A stretch of DNA of 64,000 nucleotides from Bacillaceae bacterium Marseille-Q3522 (GTDB lineage: Bacteria > Bacillota > Bacilli > Bacillales > Cytobacillaceae): NCBI GenBank assembly GCA_017898095.1, contig JAGKQJ010000001.1:1-64000 (forward strand), in the 5' to 3' direction. Under the pieces are notes generated by a model that saw only the letters and a list, made by a program, of their open reading frames with translations, was not told the DNA's origin and searched no databases. How positions within the stretch are numbered: position 1 is the stretch's first letter; each line of letters starts with the position of its first letter. Shown one piece after another: positions 1 through 9,348 of the stretch. The translations under genes and the position numbers were made by a program.

Positions 1-69
1 ATATATGTTTTACACTTTTAGGTATATAGAAAGTGATTTGTGGCGTTTTGTTTAAGTCAAAGGATCCCG

Positions 70-86
70 GGGAAACTTTGTTTCCC
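70..86 (+). terminator. weak hairpin upstream of the M23 gene
   Basis: GGGAAA and TTTCCC are separated by five bases and followed by a pyrimidine-rich but poor T tract. It may end a transcript coming from left of the window. It is weak as an intrinsic terminator. Confidence 0.3.
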
Positions 87-203
87 TTCTTCCATTCATT
101 TTAGTCTTTGCAAGACTACTCAAATGGAATTCGTTTATTCCCTTCATCAGTGATGATACATAATTGGCAAACAATAAAGTTGTGGCGGAAAGGAGAAAAG
201 AAC

Positions 204-1535
204 GTGGAGCAGAGAAGAAAATCACTCATAACATTATCGATTGCAGCTTCTGTTGGGTTTGGTATAATTTTAACAAGTTTTCCACTTAATCCAGTACATG
301 CCGAGTCGAATTTAGAAGATTTAAAAAGACAACAATCTGAAATTGGCGGTCAACGCGTAGAAGTTGAAACAAAGCTTGGAAACACAAATGATGAAATTAA
401 TAAATTACAGGATCAGCAAGCACAAGTAAAGAACGAAATATCAAAACTGGGAAGTGAAATTGCAGCAACTGAAAATCAAATTGCTGAAAAAAACAGTCTC
501 ATTGAAGAAGCAAATGCCAATATTGAAGAACTAAAAACGGAGATTCAAAGTTTAGAAGAAAGAATCACCAAACGCAATGAGTTGCTAAAAGGCAGAGCTG
601 TCTCCCTGCAGGAAAGCGGCGGGGTCGTCAATTATATCGATGTGCTTCTCGGTGCACAAAGCTTTACTGATTTCATTGACCGAATCAATGCAGTTGCGGT
701 AATTATGGATGCAGATCAAAAAATTCTTCAGGAACAAAAAACGGATAAATTAACATTGGAAGAAAAGCAAGCCCAGGTTCAGCAGGAATTAGCAGACCTG
801 CAAAAAATGCGTCAGGATCTGGAGGCAATGCGCAGCAATTTAAATAAGCAAAAGGCTGATAAAGATAATTTAATCCTCATACTCCAAGCAGATGAACAGG
901 AAGCTGAAGAAGAAAAAATGAGCTTGGAAGAAGAACAGCAAATATTAGCTGCCCAACAAGCCGCCGCCCAAAAGGCAGTTGAACTTGAACAGGCGAGGTT
1001 AGCGGAAGAAAAAAGAAAAGCGGAAGAAGAAAGAAGAAGACAAGAAGAGGAACGAAAACGGCAGGAGCAGGAAAAAGGGAATGAAGAAAAAAGCGGCAGT
1101 AATGAACAAGTTCCTTCGCCGCCAGCATCAGCCGGAGCCTTTACGAAACCCGCTGCAGGCTACTTATCATCCGGCTTTGGCTACCGATCCGGCGGATTCC
1201 ATTATGGAGTGGATATCGCTGCTGCGGGGACAGTACCAATTGTAGCGGCAGCAAGTGGGGTTGTGATCAACTCCTATACGTCATCAAGCTATGGAGAAGT
1301 AGTGTTGATCTCACATTCCATTGACGGTCAGCAGTATACAACTGTGTATGCCCATATGAGAAGTGAAAGCCGTGCAGTACAGACAGGAGACATTGTCGCA
1401 AAAGGACAATTACTCGGTTATATGGGAAATACAGGTCATTCTTTTGGTCAGCATTTGCATTTTGAACTTCATCGCGGACCTTGGAATCCGCAAAAATCAA
1501 ATGCAATTAACCCGATTGGAATTGTCCCTTTGTAA
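204..1535 (+). CDS. Coiled-coil M23 (LytM/EnvC-like) peptidoglycan hydrolase or activator
   Basis: About 443 residues. The N-terminus has a signal peptide (basic start, hydrophobic stretch, cleavage near the VHA motif at about residue 34). A long, highly charged coiled coil covers about residues 35-300, with a Glu/Arg/Lys-rich part near its end. A C-terminal M23 domain follows (about 320-440), with the zinc motifs HYGVD (near 333) and HLH (near 417). This layout matches EnvC/CwlO-type proteins that cut or activate cutting of peptidoglycan cross-links outside the membrane. In Bacillaceae such a gene often follows ftsEX, whose products control these hydrolases; ftsEX would lie left of the window, which is an inference. 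The GTG start at 204 is chosen because a GGAAAGGAG-type site lies just before it and the signal peptide begins there; the frame is open further upstream without such a site. Confidence 0.85.
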   Translation: MEQRRKSLITLSIAASVGFGIILTSFPLNPVHAESNLEDLKRQQSEIGGQRVEVETKLGNTNDEINKLQDQQAQVKNEISKLGSEIAATENQIAEKNSLIEEANANIEELKTEIQSLEERITKRNELLKGRAVSLQESGGVVNYIDVLLGAQSFTDFIDRINAVAVIMDADQKILQEQKTDKLTLEEKQAQVQQELADLQKMRQDLEAMRSNLNKQKADKDNLILILQADEQEAEEEKMSLEEEQQILAAQQAAAQKAVELEQARLAEEKRKAEEERRRQEEERKRQEQEKGNEEKSGSNEQVPSPPASAGAFTKPAAGYLSSGFGYRSGGFHYGVDIAAAGTVPIVAAASGVVINSYTSSSYGEVVLISHSIDGQQYTTVYAHMRSESRAVQTGDIVAKGQLLGYMGNTGHSFGQHLHFELHRGPWNPQKSNAINPIGIVPL

Positions 1536-1551
1536 AATCTGGAACATATAT

Positions 1552-1593
1552 AAGAACCCGGAGATTGTTTTATCCAATCTCCGGGTTCTTTTT
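1552..1593 (+). terminator. intrinsic terminator of the M23 gene
   Basis: A 15-bp perfect stem (AAGAACCCGGAGATT with its complement) and a short loop, followed by a T run. It begins 17 bases after the stop codon. Confidence 0.93.
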
Positions 1594-1628
1594 ACAAAAA
1601 ATGCGGCAGATCACTTCACAGATCCCCG

Positions 1629-1733
1629 CTTATGTCCTCATTTTTTCGGTTTATGTCCTCAATTTTCGTATTTATGTCCCCATTTTTTCGATTTATGTCC
1701 GCATTCCCGCTGCTTATGTCCCCGTTTTCATAT
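1629..1733. repeat. 21-bp tandem repeat array, five units plus a degenerate sixth
   Basis: Five consecutive units of exactly 21 bp share the core TTATGTCC followed by a T-rich half ending in CG or a variant. Units start at 1629, 1650, 1671, 1692 and 1713; a decayed sixth starts at 1734. Because 21 is a multiple of three, the minus strand reads as heptapeptide repeats of the type N-G/E-D-I-N-x-K. I do not call a gene there, since the minus frame lacks a convincing start. The rest of the gap up to 1979 is AT-rich with no clear promoter. Confidence 0.9.
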
Positions 1734-1979
1734 TTTATCGGACAATCAGCAGTAATTCTCTTTTTGTACACTCTCTGCTTTTTTACGCATCTATGCACAA
1801 TCATTTCATTCAAGTTCCCTGAGTAAAATGACAAATGCAGGGTATCATTTTTTAAAAATAAGACGATAAATATTCAATATGGAACAGGTAAAAACAGTTC
1901 TTTTTCCTTATTCGAAATAAGAGGAAAGCAGCTATTTAATATAGAATGAATAATTATACAAAAAAGGAGAGGTGAGAAA

Positions 1980-3464
1980 ATGAATAATCGTCTGAAAAAA
2001 GGGATAAGTTTTATGCTTGTTTTTTTGTTATGCGGCGTTCTTTTTATGGCATCAGGTCAAAGTCAAACAAAAGAAAATGGCACAGAAACTGCAAGATTTG
2101 CAGAGCTGGAACAGCTTTTAACGAATCATCCGCATCTTCAGGGAGCGGTCGCAGGTGTTAGTGTCCGATCCGCTGCAACTGGAGAGCTGTTGTTTGAACA
2201 TAATGGAAATATCCGCTTAAAGCCTGCCTCAAATATGAAACTGCTCACTGCTTCTGCTGCTCTGTCAACATTAGGAAAAGATTATACATTCACCACAGAA
2301 ATATTAACTAACGGAAAAATAAAAGGAAATAACCTTCACGGCAATCTCTATATAAAGGGAAAAGGAGATCCAACACTATTAAAAGAAGATTTTGATAATT
2401 TCGCTAAAGAAGTGCAAAAAACCGGGATTAAAACGATTCATGGCGACTTAATTGGGGAGGACACATGGTACGATGATGTTCGATTATCAACTGATTTATC
2501 TTGGAGCAATGAATCTCCTTATTATGGTGCACAGATATCGGCGTTAACCGCATCGCCAAATGAAGATTATGATGCTGGAACCGTAATTGTCGAAGTGAAA
2601 CCCGGAATAATTGGCCAGGAGGCTATGGTGACAGTATCGCCGGAAACGGGATATGTACAGATCGAAAATCATGCGGTGACAGTACCTGCCGACGGTGAAA
2701 AAGCAATTACGATTGAACGTGAACATGGAACAAATATAATTAAAATAGAAGGGACAGTCCCGGAAAACGCTACACGAACAAGAGAGTGGATATCTGTCTG
2801 GGAACCCGCCGGTTACGCATTAGATCTTTTTAAGCGCTCATTAGCGGAACATGGAATCAAGATAAAAGGCAACGTAAAAACTGAAAAAGCGCCGGATGAT
2901 GCAGTTAAAATATTTTCACATAACTCTATGCCGTTATCCGAGCTACTATTTCCATTTATGAAATTGAGTAACAATGGTCATGGAGAGATACTTGTGAAAG
3001 AAATGGGTAAAGTAAAAAAAGGAGAGGGGAGCTGGGACAAGGGTCTGGAAGTAGTACAAGCGGAGATTGAAAAATATGGAGTGGATCCGCAAACAGTCGT
3101 ATTAAGAGACGGTTCGGGAATTTCTCATGTAAACTTTATTTCCGCAAATCAAATTTCGGCGCTTCTTTATCAGGTACAGTCGGAACCATGGTATCCGGTT
3201 TTTCTTGATTCATTACCGGTGGCAGGTGTGAGTGAACGAATGGTGGGCGGCACCCTACGAAACAGGATGAAAAATCCGCCGGCACAGGGAAATGTGAAAG
3301 CAAAGACAGGCTCGATTTCAACGGTCAGCACATTATCCGGATATGTGGAATCGCAGGGAGGGGAACGCTTTATTTTTTCAATCCTGCTGAACAATATGAC
3401 TGACGGTTCAAACGGAAAAGAGATTGAAGACCAAATTGCCGAATTTTTAGCGAATTTGCCATAA
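1980..3464 (+). CDS. dacC: D-alanyl-D-alanine carboxypeptidase/endopeptidase, class C PBP (DacC/PBP4a type)
   Basis: 494 residues, close to the roughly 490 of B. subtilis DacC (peptidase family S13). An N-terminal signal peptide (about residues 1-28) exports it. The three penicillin-binding motifs are present: SxxK as S84-N-M-K87, SxN as S330-N-N, and KTG at 441. The large insertion between the first two motifs is typical of this family. It should trim or cleave peptidoglycan stem peptides in the wall. The start is preceded by AAGGAGAGGTGAG. It stands alone between a terminator and a non-coding gap. Confidence 0.93.
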   Translation: MNNRLKKGISFMLVFLLCGVLFMASGQSQTKENGTETARFAELEQLLTNHPHLQGAVAGVSVRSAATGELLFEHNGNIRLKPASNMKLLTASAALSTLGKDYTFTTEILTNGKIKGNNLHGNLYIKGKGDPTLLKEDFDNFAKEVQKTGIKTIHGDLIGEDTWYDDVRLSTDLSWSNESPYYGAQISALTASPNEDYDAGTVIVEVKPGIIGQEAMVTVSPETGYVQIENHAVTVPADGEKAITIEREHGTNIIKIEGTVPENATRTREWISVWEPAGYALDLFKRSLAEHGIKIKGNVKTEKAPDDAVKIFSHNSMPLSELLFPFMKLSNNGHGEILVKEMGKVKKGEGSWDKGLEVVQAEIEKYGVDPQTVVLRDGSGISHVNFISANQISALLYQVQSEPWYPVFLDSLPVAGVSERMVGGTLRNRMKNPPAQGNVKAKTGSISTVSTLSGYVESQGGERFIFSILLNNMTDGSNGKEIEDQIAEFLANLP

Positions 3465-4002
3465 AAGCGGGATAGATTAAATTTCTGCTTTAAATCTGGA
3501 AATAAAATATTGTAACTTCCTCGCTATAACATGCAGGGTTAAAAAAAGTTTCTGAAGTTTTTCATGGAGCGTCGGGCATGATGGGATTATTAGAAAAGCC
3601 AATTCCCCTTTATATTAAAGTGATGGCTAGAAAACCATGCCCGCAGAGGCTCTATATCAAATCGACTTTGATTTTTCTAGTCTCACACTAAATACGCATG
3701 ACTCGGTTGGTTCACAAACTCCGAATAAACTATTATTTTCATTTCAAACATCCATAACCCGCTAGGTCACAAAATATTATTTTCATATCACACTTGTAAG
3801 ACCCGGTGGAGTTACAAACTCCGCATAAAAATTTCAAACAGCGAATAGCAAAATTAACTTCCACCATTTCCAAAATTAACTTCATGCCAAGTTGCAAAAA
3901 TATGATCAAGCATAAAAGAAAAATTTTCGAAATATTTAATTTATGTTACAATTAGTTTACACTTTTAATAGAGTCGTTGATTCGAGCATTGTTGGAGGAA
4001 TT
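3465..4002. other. non-coding gap with degenerate tandem units
   Basis: No gene is supported in these 538 bases. At 3696-3841 a motif of the form (A/G)ACyCGnT(G)GnTCACAAA occurs three times (near 3699, 3756 and 3800), each followed by AT-rich sequence and runs such as ATTTCAAACA. A related copy lies near 59209. Nothing else is recognisable. Confidence 0.55.
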
Positions 4003-5592
4003 ATGGTGATTTGGAAAGACAAAATTGGATTATTACTCATTCTCTTTATAGCATTTATTTTACGGGTAATTGGAGCAAATTTCGGATATCCGTTGTTAAC
4101 ACACACCGATGAAGGTGCCATTATCGATCCGGTGCTGTACATGACCGCCAATCGGACACTTGACCCAAATATGTATAACAGACCGGATCATATAATGATC
4201 TTTATTAATTTTGTTATCTTAAATATCTTTAGTCTCTTAAAATTTGGCGGATCGTTGGCTGCTTTTTTTCAGGAAAATATGTACGATTTTTATTTTGCCT
4301 CCAGGATGATTACGGCAGTGATGGGCACATTAACTGTATACATAGCTTATTTAATCGGGAATCAATTTAAACACCAATTTGGTATGATTGCAGCAATTAT
4401 CTTTGCTATTTTTCCCTCATTTGTGCATCATTCACATTTTATTACACCCGATGTACCGGTAACGCTTTTTACGCTAATTATTATTTATTTTTCTATCAAG
4501 TATATAAAAACGCGAGAAAAGAAATATTTGATTATTGCAACTTTCTTTGCGGCAGTGAATACTGCGGAAAAGTATCCCGGACTTATCTCAACGGCTATAA
4601 TTGGCACGGTAATTACGATTGTTTTGCTACCGAAAGTGAAAAAAGACAGCTGGAGTGGCTTATTCTTTCTTATAAAAAATTACTTCATTTATGCAGGGAT
4701 TTTTCTTTTCTCGTTATTCTTAGTTGCGCCAAATATTATGGTCGAATTCGGGAAAGTAATAGCTGCTATCAAACGTGAAAGCAGATCGATTCACTTTGGA
4801 GCAGACGGCCTTGGCTGGATCGGAAATATGTCTTTCTATAGTAAAATGTATTTCAATATGTCAGGATTGATCATGTTTCTTTTTTTATTAGCAGGTATAT
4901 TCCTCTTTGTTAAGCAAAAAGAAAAACTTAGCATCCCTTTATTTTATGGCTTTCTATATTTTCTATTGATCAGTTACCTTCCGCTGCATTGGGAAAGATG
5001 GGCATTGCCAATGTATATTTCGCCTTTATTAATCACTGCCTATGCAATAAATTATGCCTTTGATTATTTGCACTCTTTTAAAATGTACTGGAAAGCAGCT
5101 TTAACGGGAATCGTATGTATTATTTTTTTTACGATGGTGCTCGATTCATCCATTGAATCGTATAGAAAAACGATACCAGATACGCGGGCGATCGCATTGA
5201 AATATGTCGAATCAATGGCTATCACTGCAAATAACACCCTTTTTGAAGGATACACGCCTTTTAATCCGAGAGGAGTGAAATACATTTTTAATGAATATCC
5301 GACGGATAAAAAATATATCATCCTCTCCTCGGACATATACGGCAGGTTTTATCGGGAAGCAGAAAAATATCATGATTATATTCAAATCTATGAAAAAATA
5401 AAGGCGGAGAATGACATCATCATTTCTTACAAAGCTAATATTGATAAAAGACCGATGGCTGAAAGAACAAATGCTGTCGGATACGAAAATGAATGGGAGA
5501 GAATGACCGAGAGTATACATTTTTTCACTGTTCTGCCAGAAAATGATCAACCATTAATCGGCCCGCAAATAGATATTTTCTCGGTCAATTGA
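4003..5592 (+). CDS. Membrane glycosyltransferase, GT39/PMT-like (GT-C fold)
   Basis: About 529 residues with some ten to eleven hydrophobic segments. An acidic H-T-D-E motif sits in the first extracytoplasmic loop (about residues 27-30), the usual position of the catalytic acid in GT-C enzymes. It therefore probably transfers a sugar from a polyprenyl-phosphate donor outside the membrane. The acceptor is unknown. The C-terminal 130 residues are mostly soluble. The start is at ATG 4003, just after GGAGGA; GTG 4006 is equally possible because its spacing is better. The gene has no operon partner nearby and lies between dacC and ctpB, a position where I know of no fixed Bacillus gene, so it may be an accessory insertion. 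Confidence 0.75.
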   Translation: MVIWKDKIGLLLILFIAFILRVIGANFGYPLLTHTDEGAIIDPVLYMTANRTLDPNMYNRPDHIMIFINFVILNIFSLLKFGGSLAAFFQENMYDFYFASRMITAVMGTLTVYIAYLIGNQFKHQFGMIAAIIFAIFPSFVHHSHFITPDVPVTLFTLIIIYFSIKYIKTREKKYLIIATFFAAVNTAEKYPGLISTAIIGTVITIVLLPKVKKDSWSGLFFLIKNYFIYAGIFLFSLFLVAPNIMVEFGKVIAAIKRESRSIHFGADGLGWIGNMSFYSKMYFNMSGLIMFLFLLAGIFLFVKQKEKLSIPLFYGFLYFLLISYLPLHWERWALPMYISPLLITAYAINYAFDYLHSFKMYWKAALTGIVCIIFFTMVLDSSIESYRKTIPDTRAIALKYVESMAITANNTLFEGYTPFNPRGVKYIFNEYPTDKKYIILSSDIYGRFYREAEKYHDYIQIYEKIKAENDIIISYKANIDKRPMAERTNAVGYENEWERMTESIHFFTVLPENDQPLIGPQIDIFSVN

Positions 5593-5744
5593 TGATCAGT
5601 CTCATAACCCGTCCTTCTCTGTCATACATTGATAAAAGCGGATTAGTGTAAAAGTAATTTTGGTATAGATGCAGCCAAATTCATTTTTTGCGACGAAATC
5701 GGCCAACAAACCGGACAATCTCTTTGGCGGAAAGGACGAGCTGG

Positions 5745-7175
5745 ATGAAAAAAAGATCTCTTGTGCTAGTAATGATCAGCTGTTTGTTCACAGGAGCAGT
5801 TTTCTTATATAGTGTGATGCAATTAACTGGCAGGATCCCCAATACTACACTGTCTTCTGTCAATCTGCAAGCAGAGTCAAATAGCGAAATTGCAAAAATC
5901 GAGCAGGCTTTTTACTTAATAAAAGATAAATATCTGGAACAGGTAGACGGCGATACGCTCATCGAGGGAGCAATTCAAGGGATGCTGGAAACATTAAACG
6001 ATCCGTATTCCGTTTATATGGATAAAGAAACGGCTGTCCAGTTTCATGATACATTAGAATCCAGTTTTCAAGGGATTGGTGCCGAAATCAGTTCGGTTGA
6101 TGGGAAAATCATCATTGTCGCCCCTTTTAAAGATTCTCCTGCAGAAAAAGCGGGTTTGAAGCCAAATGATCAAATTTTAACAGTGGACGGTGTCCATTTG
6201 CAAGGGATGGATGTTTATGAAGCAACGAAGCATATTCGCGGGAAAAAAGGAACCGTTGCCGAATTGGAAATTATCCGTACTGGATTATCAGATCCGATAA
6301 AGTTAAAAATAACCCGGGATGAGATTCCGCAGATTACTGTCCGCTCGGAAATAAAACGGCAAGAAAATAAAAATCTTGCTTATATCGAAATTGCCACTTT
6401 TTCCAAACAAACGGCAAAAGAATTTAACACGCAATTACAAGAATTAGAGAAAAAACAGTTGGACGGTCTTATTATCGATGTACGAGGAAACCCTGGCGGA
6501 TTGCTGGAAAGCGTAGAAGAAATACTTGCCGGGTTTGTCACAAAAGAGAAGCCTTATGTACAAATCGAGGAGCGTAACGGAGACCAGGTAGGATATTACT
6601 CGAAAACAACAAAGAAAAAAAATTATCCAATTGTTGTATTAATGGATAAAGGAAGTGCATCGGCTGCAGAAATTTTAGCTGCGGCGATGAAGGAAGCTGG
6701 GGGTTATCCACTTATCGGAGAGCGGACATTCGGAAAAGGAACGGTTCAGCAGGCAGTGCCGATGGGAGATGGCAGCAACATAAAATTAACGCTTTATAAA
6801 TGGCTGACTCCCGACGGCAATTGGATCCATCAAAAAGGGATCGAGCCCGATTTGGAAGTAAAGCAGCCGGCGATTTTTCATACACATCCGCTTCAACTCG
6901 AAAAACCGCTCGCAATCGACATGAACAGCGAACAAGTAAAAAATGCCCAGCTGATATTAAAAAGTCTCGGATTCTATGCAAGCCGGACAGATGGATATTT
7001 TAATCAGCAAACAGAAATAGCTGTCAAAGCGTTTCAACAGGATCAAGGTATCGAAGCGACCGGCGTCATCGATCCAAAAACGGCATCTTTGATGGAGCAG
7101 GCGGTGCAACTAGAAATAAAGAAAGCGGAAAACGACCTTCAACTGCAAACCGCGGTGAAATTTTTAGCGAAATAA
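5745..7175 (+). CDS. ctpB: Carboxy-terminal processing protease CtpB (S41)
   Basis: 476 residues, near the 480 of B. subtilis CtpB. One N-terminal membrane anchor is followed by a PDZ domain (roughly 85-165), an S41 catalytic core and a C-terminal peptidoglycan-binding domain (about 395-455). The catalytic Ser306, Lys331 and Gln335 fall in GSASAAE and GKGTVQ with the family's 25-residue Ser-Lys spacing. In B. subtilis CtpB cleaves SpoIVFA in the space between forespore and mother cell and so helps activate SigK; that role is inferred by homology. ATG 5745 follows GGAAAGGA; a TTG at 5688 would only add an unrelated leader. Confidence 0.93.
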   Translation: MKKRSLVLVMISCLFTGAVFLYSVMQLTGRIPNTTLSSVNLQAESNSEIAKIEQAFYLIKDKYLEQVDGDTLIEGAIQGMLETLNDPYSVYMDKETAVQFHDTLESSFQGIGAEISSVDGKIIIVAPFKDSPAEKAGLKPNDQILTVDGVHLQGMDVYEATKHIRGKKGTVAELEIIRTGLSDPIKLKITRDEIPQITVRSEIKRQENKNLAYIEIATFSKQTAKEFNTQLQELEKKQLDGLIIDVRGNPGGLLESVEEILAGFVTKEKPYVQIEERNGDQVGYYSKTTKKKNYPIVVLMDKGSASAAEILAAAMKEAGGYPLIGERTFGKGTVQQAVPMGDGSNIKLTLYKWLTPDGNWIHQKGIEPDLEVKQPAIFHTHPLQLEKPLAIDMNSEQVKNAQLILKSLGFYASRTDGYFNQQTEIAVKAFQQDQGIEATGVIDPKTASLMEQAVQLEIKKAENDLQLQTAVKFLAK

Positions 7176-7506
7176 GAAGAATGAAACCTGTTTTAGCAAT
7201 TGAAAATCCCGGAAATCAGCTTGTGCAGCTTCGGCATGAATGCCTGAGCGGCTTTTAAACATTCGATATTGAGCGCGTTTCAGCAAGCTCAGGTGGTGAT
7301 AAAAAATCTCATCTGCGTTACGATTGGAAATGGAAGTCTACTCCTTTCAAGCATGGAAAGATAAAAAGAAGTGCAAACTCAGGAACCCGGGGATCAGCCG
7401 GAAACACTGCTTCAGCTGATCGTGCTTTAAACATTCTATGAATAAACTTCAACTTTCTGGTGCCTGCCGCCTGTATTTTTGCTAGAATAGAAGTAAGAAA
7501 GGCGGG
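7176..7506. other. gap between ctpB and minJ holding a dispersed-repeat copy; no swrA
   Basis: No coding sequence is supported. B. subtilis has swrA here, and no equivalent is visible. Around 7283-7360 lies a copy of a dispersed element with CTCAGGTGG on its left and AAGCATGGAAAGATAAAA on its right, seen again near 8985 and inverted near 40345. Confidence 0.5.
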
Positions 7507-8709
7507 GTGGCACTGGTGATACAAGAATGGTTATTGGAGATTGTAAAAGGGTTTGGGAAAGGACTGCTTAATCCGGTCAGCTATTATATTTTGTTTTTGG
7601 CAGCGGTTTTAGGAGTTTCTAGAGTAAAGAGGGAACGTAAGCAGTTTCACGCACGCGTTGAAAATGCTTATTTTGAATTAAGGCAGCTTTTTCCGCTTGG
7701 CTTATTGCTCGGTTTAATCTTGTCTGTAATTCTCATCCTGTCCGGGCTTGTTGTTCCGCTTGAATTCGTAATATTTACGGCATTGTTTTCGTTGTTATGG
7801 AGTCTGACAACCAAAATTCGCTTCCTCTCTCCGGCGTATACAGCCGGACTTGCCGGTTTAGCTGTGTTCTTTTTCTATCGTCAAGAGTGGCGTTTTCCCA
7901 GCTTTTTGCATAGCGGGCAGGATTTTGGAGCAGAGTCTGTGAAGGCAATTGCAACACTTTTGGCACTTTTCATAATCGCAGAAGGAATGATCATTTGGAA
8001 AAATGGCAGAAAAGGACCTTCGCCTAAATGGCAGAAAAGTAAGCGTGGGCAAACGATCGGCCTTCAGGAAGTAAAACGGCTGTGGCTGCTTCCCGTATTT
8101 CTACTTATCCCTGGTGATGCTATTCAGTCTGTTTTTCCATGGTGGCCGGCTGTTTCATTCGGTCCGCAAAACTACTCCCTATTATTTGTTCCTATTTCCA
8201 TCGGCTTTCATCAGGAAGTTAAAAGTACACTTACAGAAATAGCAATGAAAAAGCACGGTAAAGCTATCATTATTTTAGGGATCAGCTTGCTTGTTCTTTC
8301 AATAGCAAGTTTCTGGAACTACTTCGCTTCGGTCATTGTCATTGGGCTGGCGCTGATTTCCCGTGAATTTATCACACTTCACTATCGACGTAAAGATAAT
8401 AACCGCTTATTTTACTTTACAAAACGAAATGAAGGCTTAACCATTCTTGGTATTATTTTAGAATCTCCTGCAAGTAAAATGGGGTTGAAAGCAGGCGAAA
8501 TCATCACAAAGGTAAATGGAAAAACCGTTCTTTCCGAAACTGCTTTTTATGAAGCCTTGCAGCAAAACCGGGCTCATTGCAAACTGGAAGTATTGGACTA
8601 TAACGGAGAGATTCGCTTTGTGCAACGTGCATTATTCGAAGGTGATCATTATGAACTCGGAATTTTATTTCTTCCCGATGAGGAAAATTGGAAAGGCAAA
8701 GCAGGATGA
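7507..8709 (+). CDS. minJ: Cell-division topological determinant MinJ
   Basis: 400 residues against 397 in B. subtilis. Several transmembrane segments (about residues 20-300) are followed by a cytosolic PDZ domain (about 320-380, with an ESPASKMGL-type core). The VKRERK motif after the first hydrophobic segment matches MinJ. MinJ bridges DivIVA and MinD at poles and septa, so MinCD blocks polar division. The position after ctpB is as in B. subtilis. The start is uncertain: GTG 7507 is used, and GTG 7516 is also possible. A terminator lies about 175 bases downstream. Confidence 0.9.
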   Translation: MALVIQEWLLEIVKGFGKGLLNPVSYYILFLAAVLGVSRVKRERKQFHARVENAYFELRQLFPLGLLLGLILSVILILSGLVVPLEFVIFTALFSLLWSLTTKIRFLSPAYTAGLAGLAVFFFYRQEWRFPSFLHSGQDFGAESVKAIATLLALFIIAEGMIIWKNGRKGPSPKWQKSKRGQTIGLQEVKRLWLLPVFLLIPGDAIQSVFPWWPAVSFGPQNYSLLFVPISIGFHQEVKSTLTEIAMKKHGKAIIILGISLLVLSIASFWNYFASVIVIGLALISREFITLHYRRKDNNRLFYFTKRNEGLTILGIILESPASKMGLKAGEIITKVNGKTVLSETAFYEALQQNRAHCKLEVLDYNGEIRFVQRALFEGDHYELGILFLPDEENWKGKAG

Positions 8710-8884
8710 GGTGCTTTTGGGTTGTTAATTGCATTACATAAAAAAGCTTACAGATGAGAAGCAGGAAGTCAGTGCGGCGCAGTTCCCGTTGGGTACGGTG
8801 AAGTCTCTTTTTTACATTTGATACAGCAGTAAGCAAGAGGGCGTCTGAAATTGCGGCTTACTATTTGGTGCTTAATATAACAAG

Positions 8885-8910
8885 GAGTTGCTTCGTGCAA
8901 CTCTTTTTTT
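8885..8910 (+). terminator. intrinsic terminator downstream of minJ
   Basis: GAGTTGC and GCAACTC are separated by a five-base loop and followed by seven T residues. It lies about 175 bases after the minJ stop. The rest of 8710-9121 shows only a copy of the CAGGTGG...GCATGGAAAGATAAAA dispersed element at about 8985-9072. Confidence 0.85.
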
Positions 8911-9121
8911 CTGATACTTGTTTTCATTAATGAATAAGATTGCTTTCCATCGATTATTTGCAATTCAGTGAACGCTTTTTAAGAAAAGCAAATCAGGTGG
9001 GACACTACCGTGCCTATGTTACTTTTAGAGGTAGACATCTCCTTAAAAGCATGGAAAGATAAAAGATCGTAATTTTTTGCGAAAGAATCTGGCGAAAATG
9101 CTGAAAATTATTACTTTTTCT

Positions 9122-9149
9122 TTGAAAAAAGCGCTGGATAATGTATAAT
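9122..9149 (+). promoter_or_regulatory. SigA-type promoter ahead of the alpha/beta hydrolase or of a leader RNA
   Basis: TTGAAA at 9122, a 16-base spacer, then a perfect TATAAT at 9144. It would give a transcript starting near 9156, about 190 bases before the next start codon. Confidence 0.7.
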
Positions 9150-9155
9150 AATAAA

Positions 9156-9298
9156 AATAACTTGAGATGGAAGAAAACCTAACAAATTTCTTCATTGCAT
9201 TTCAATCTTAATCGGTCAATCAGTGGACACAACAAAGTCCAGTGGTATTGAAGTAAACGAATTTCTCCGTTATCAGGGAGAGTTCCTTTATTTTTTTA
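9156..9298 (+). ncRNA. candidate structured leader or small RNA
   Basis: Downstream of the promoter at 9122-9149 are a hairpin (TGGAC 9224-9228 with GTCCA 9237-9241) and a second hairpin (CTCC 9265-9268 with GGAG 9277-9280, extendable by two pairs) followed by TTTATTTTTTT. This looks like an attenuator or a free small RNA. I do not recognise a known riboswitch class, and no T-box core is visible. Confidence 0.35.
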
Positions 9299-9348
9299 AA
9301 TTCCTAGTAAATAAATCAGATAAGTAAGAATATGTTGAGGTGATAATA

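Noticed and set aside
877-1128. Minus-strand ORF opposite the M23 coiled coil
   Set aside because: A shadow of the Glu/Lys/Arg-rich coding sequence; Phe/Leu/Pro-rich with no ribosome site.
1616-1834. Minus-strand ORF with heptapeptide repeats over the 21-bp array
   Set aside because: The start is a TTG with no clear ribosome site, and the frame is open largely because the repeat unit is a multiple of three. Reported as a repeat and a finding, not a gene.
9166-9216. Short leader peptide starting ATGGAAGAAAAC in the 9.1 kb leader
   Set aside because: No ribosome site and no regulatory codon bias.
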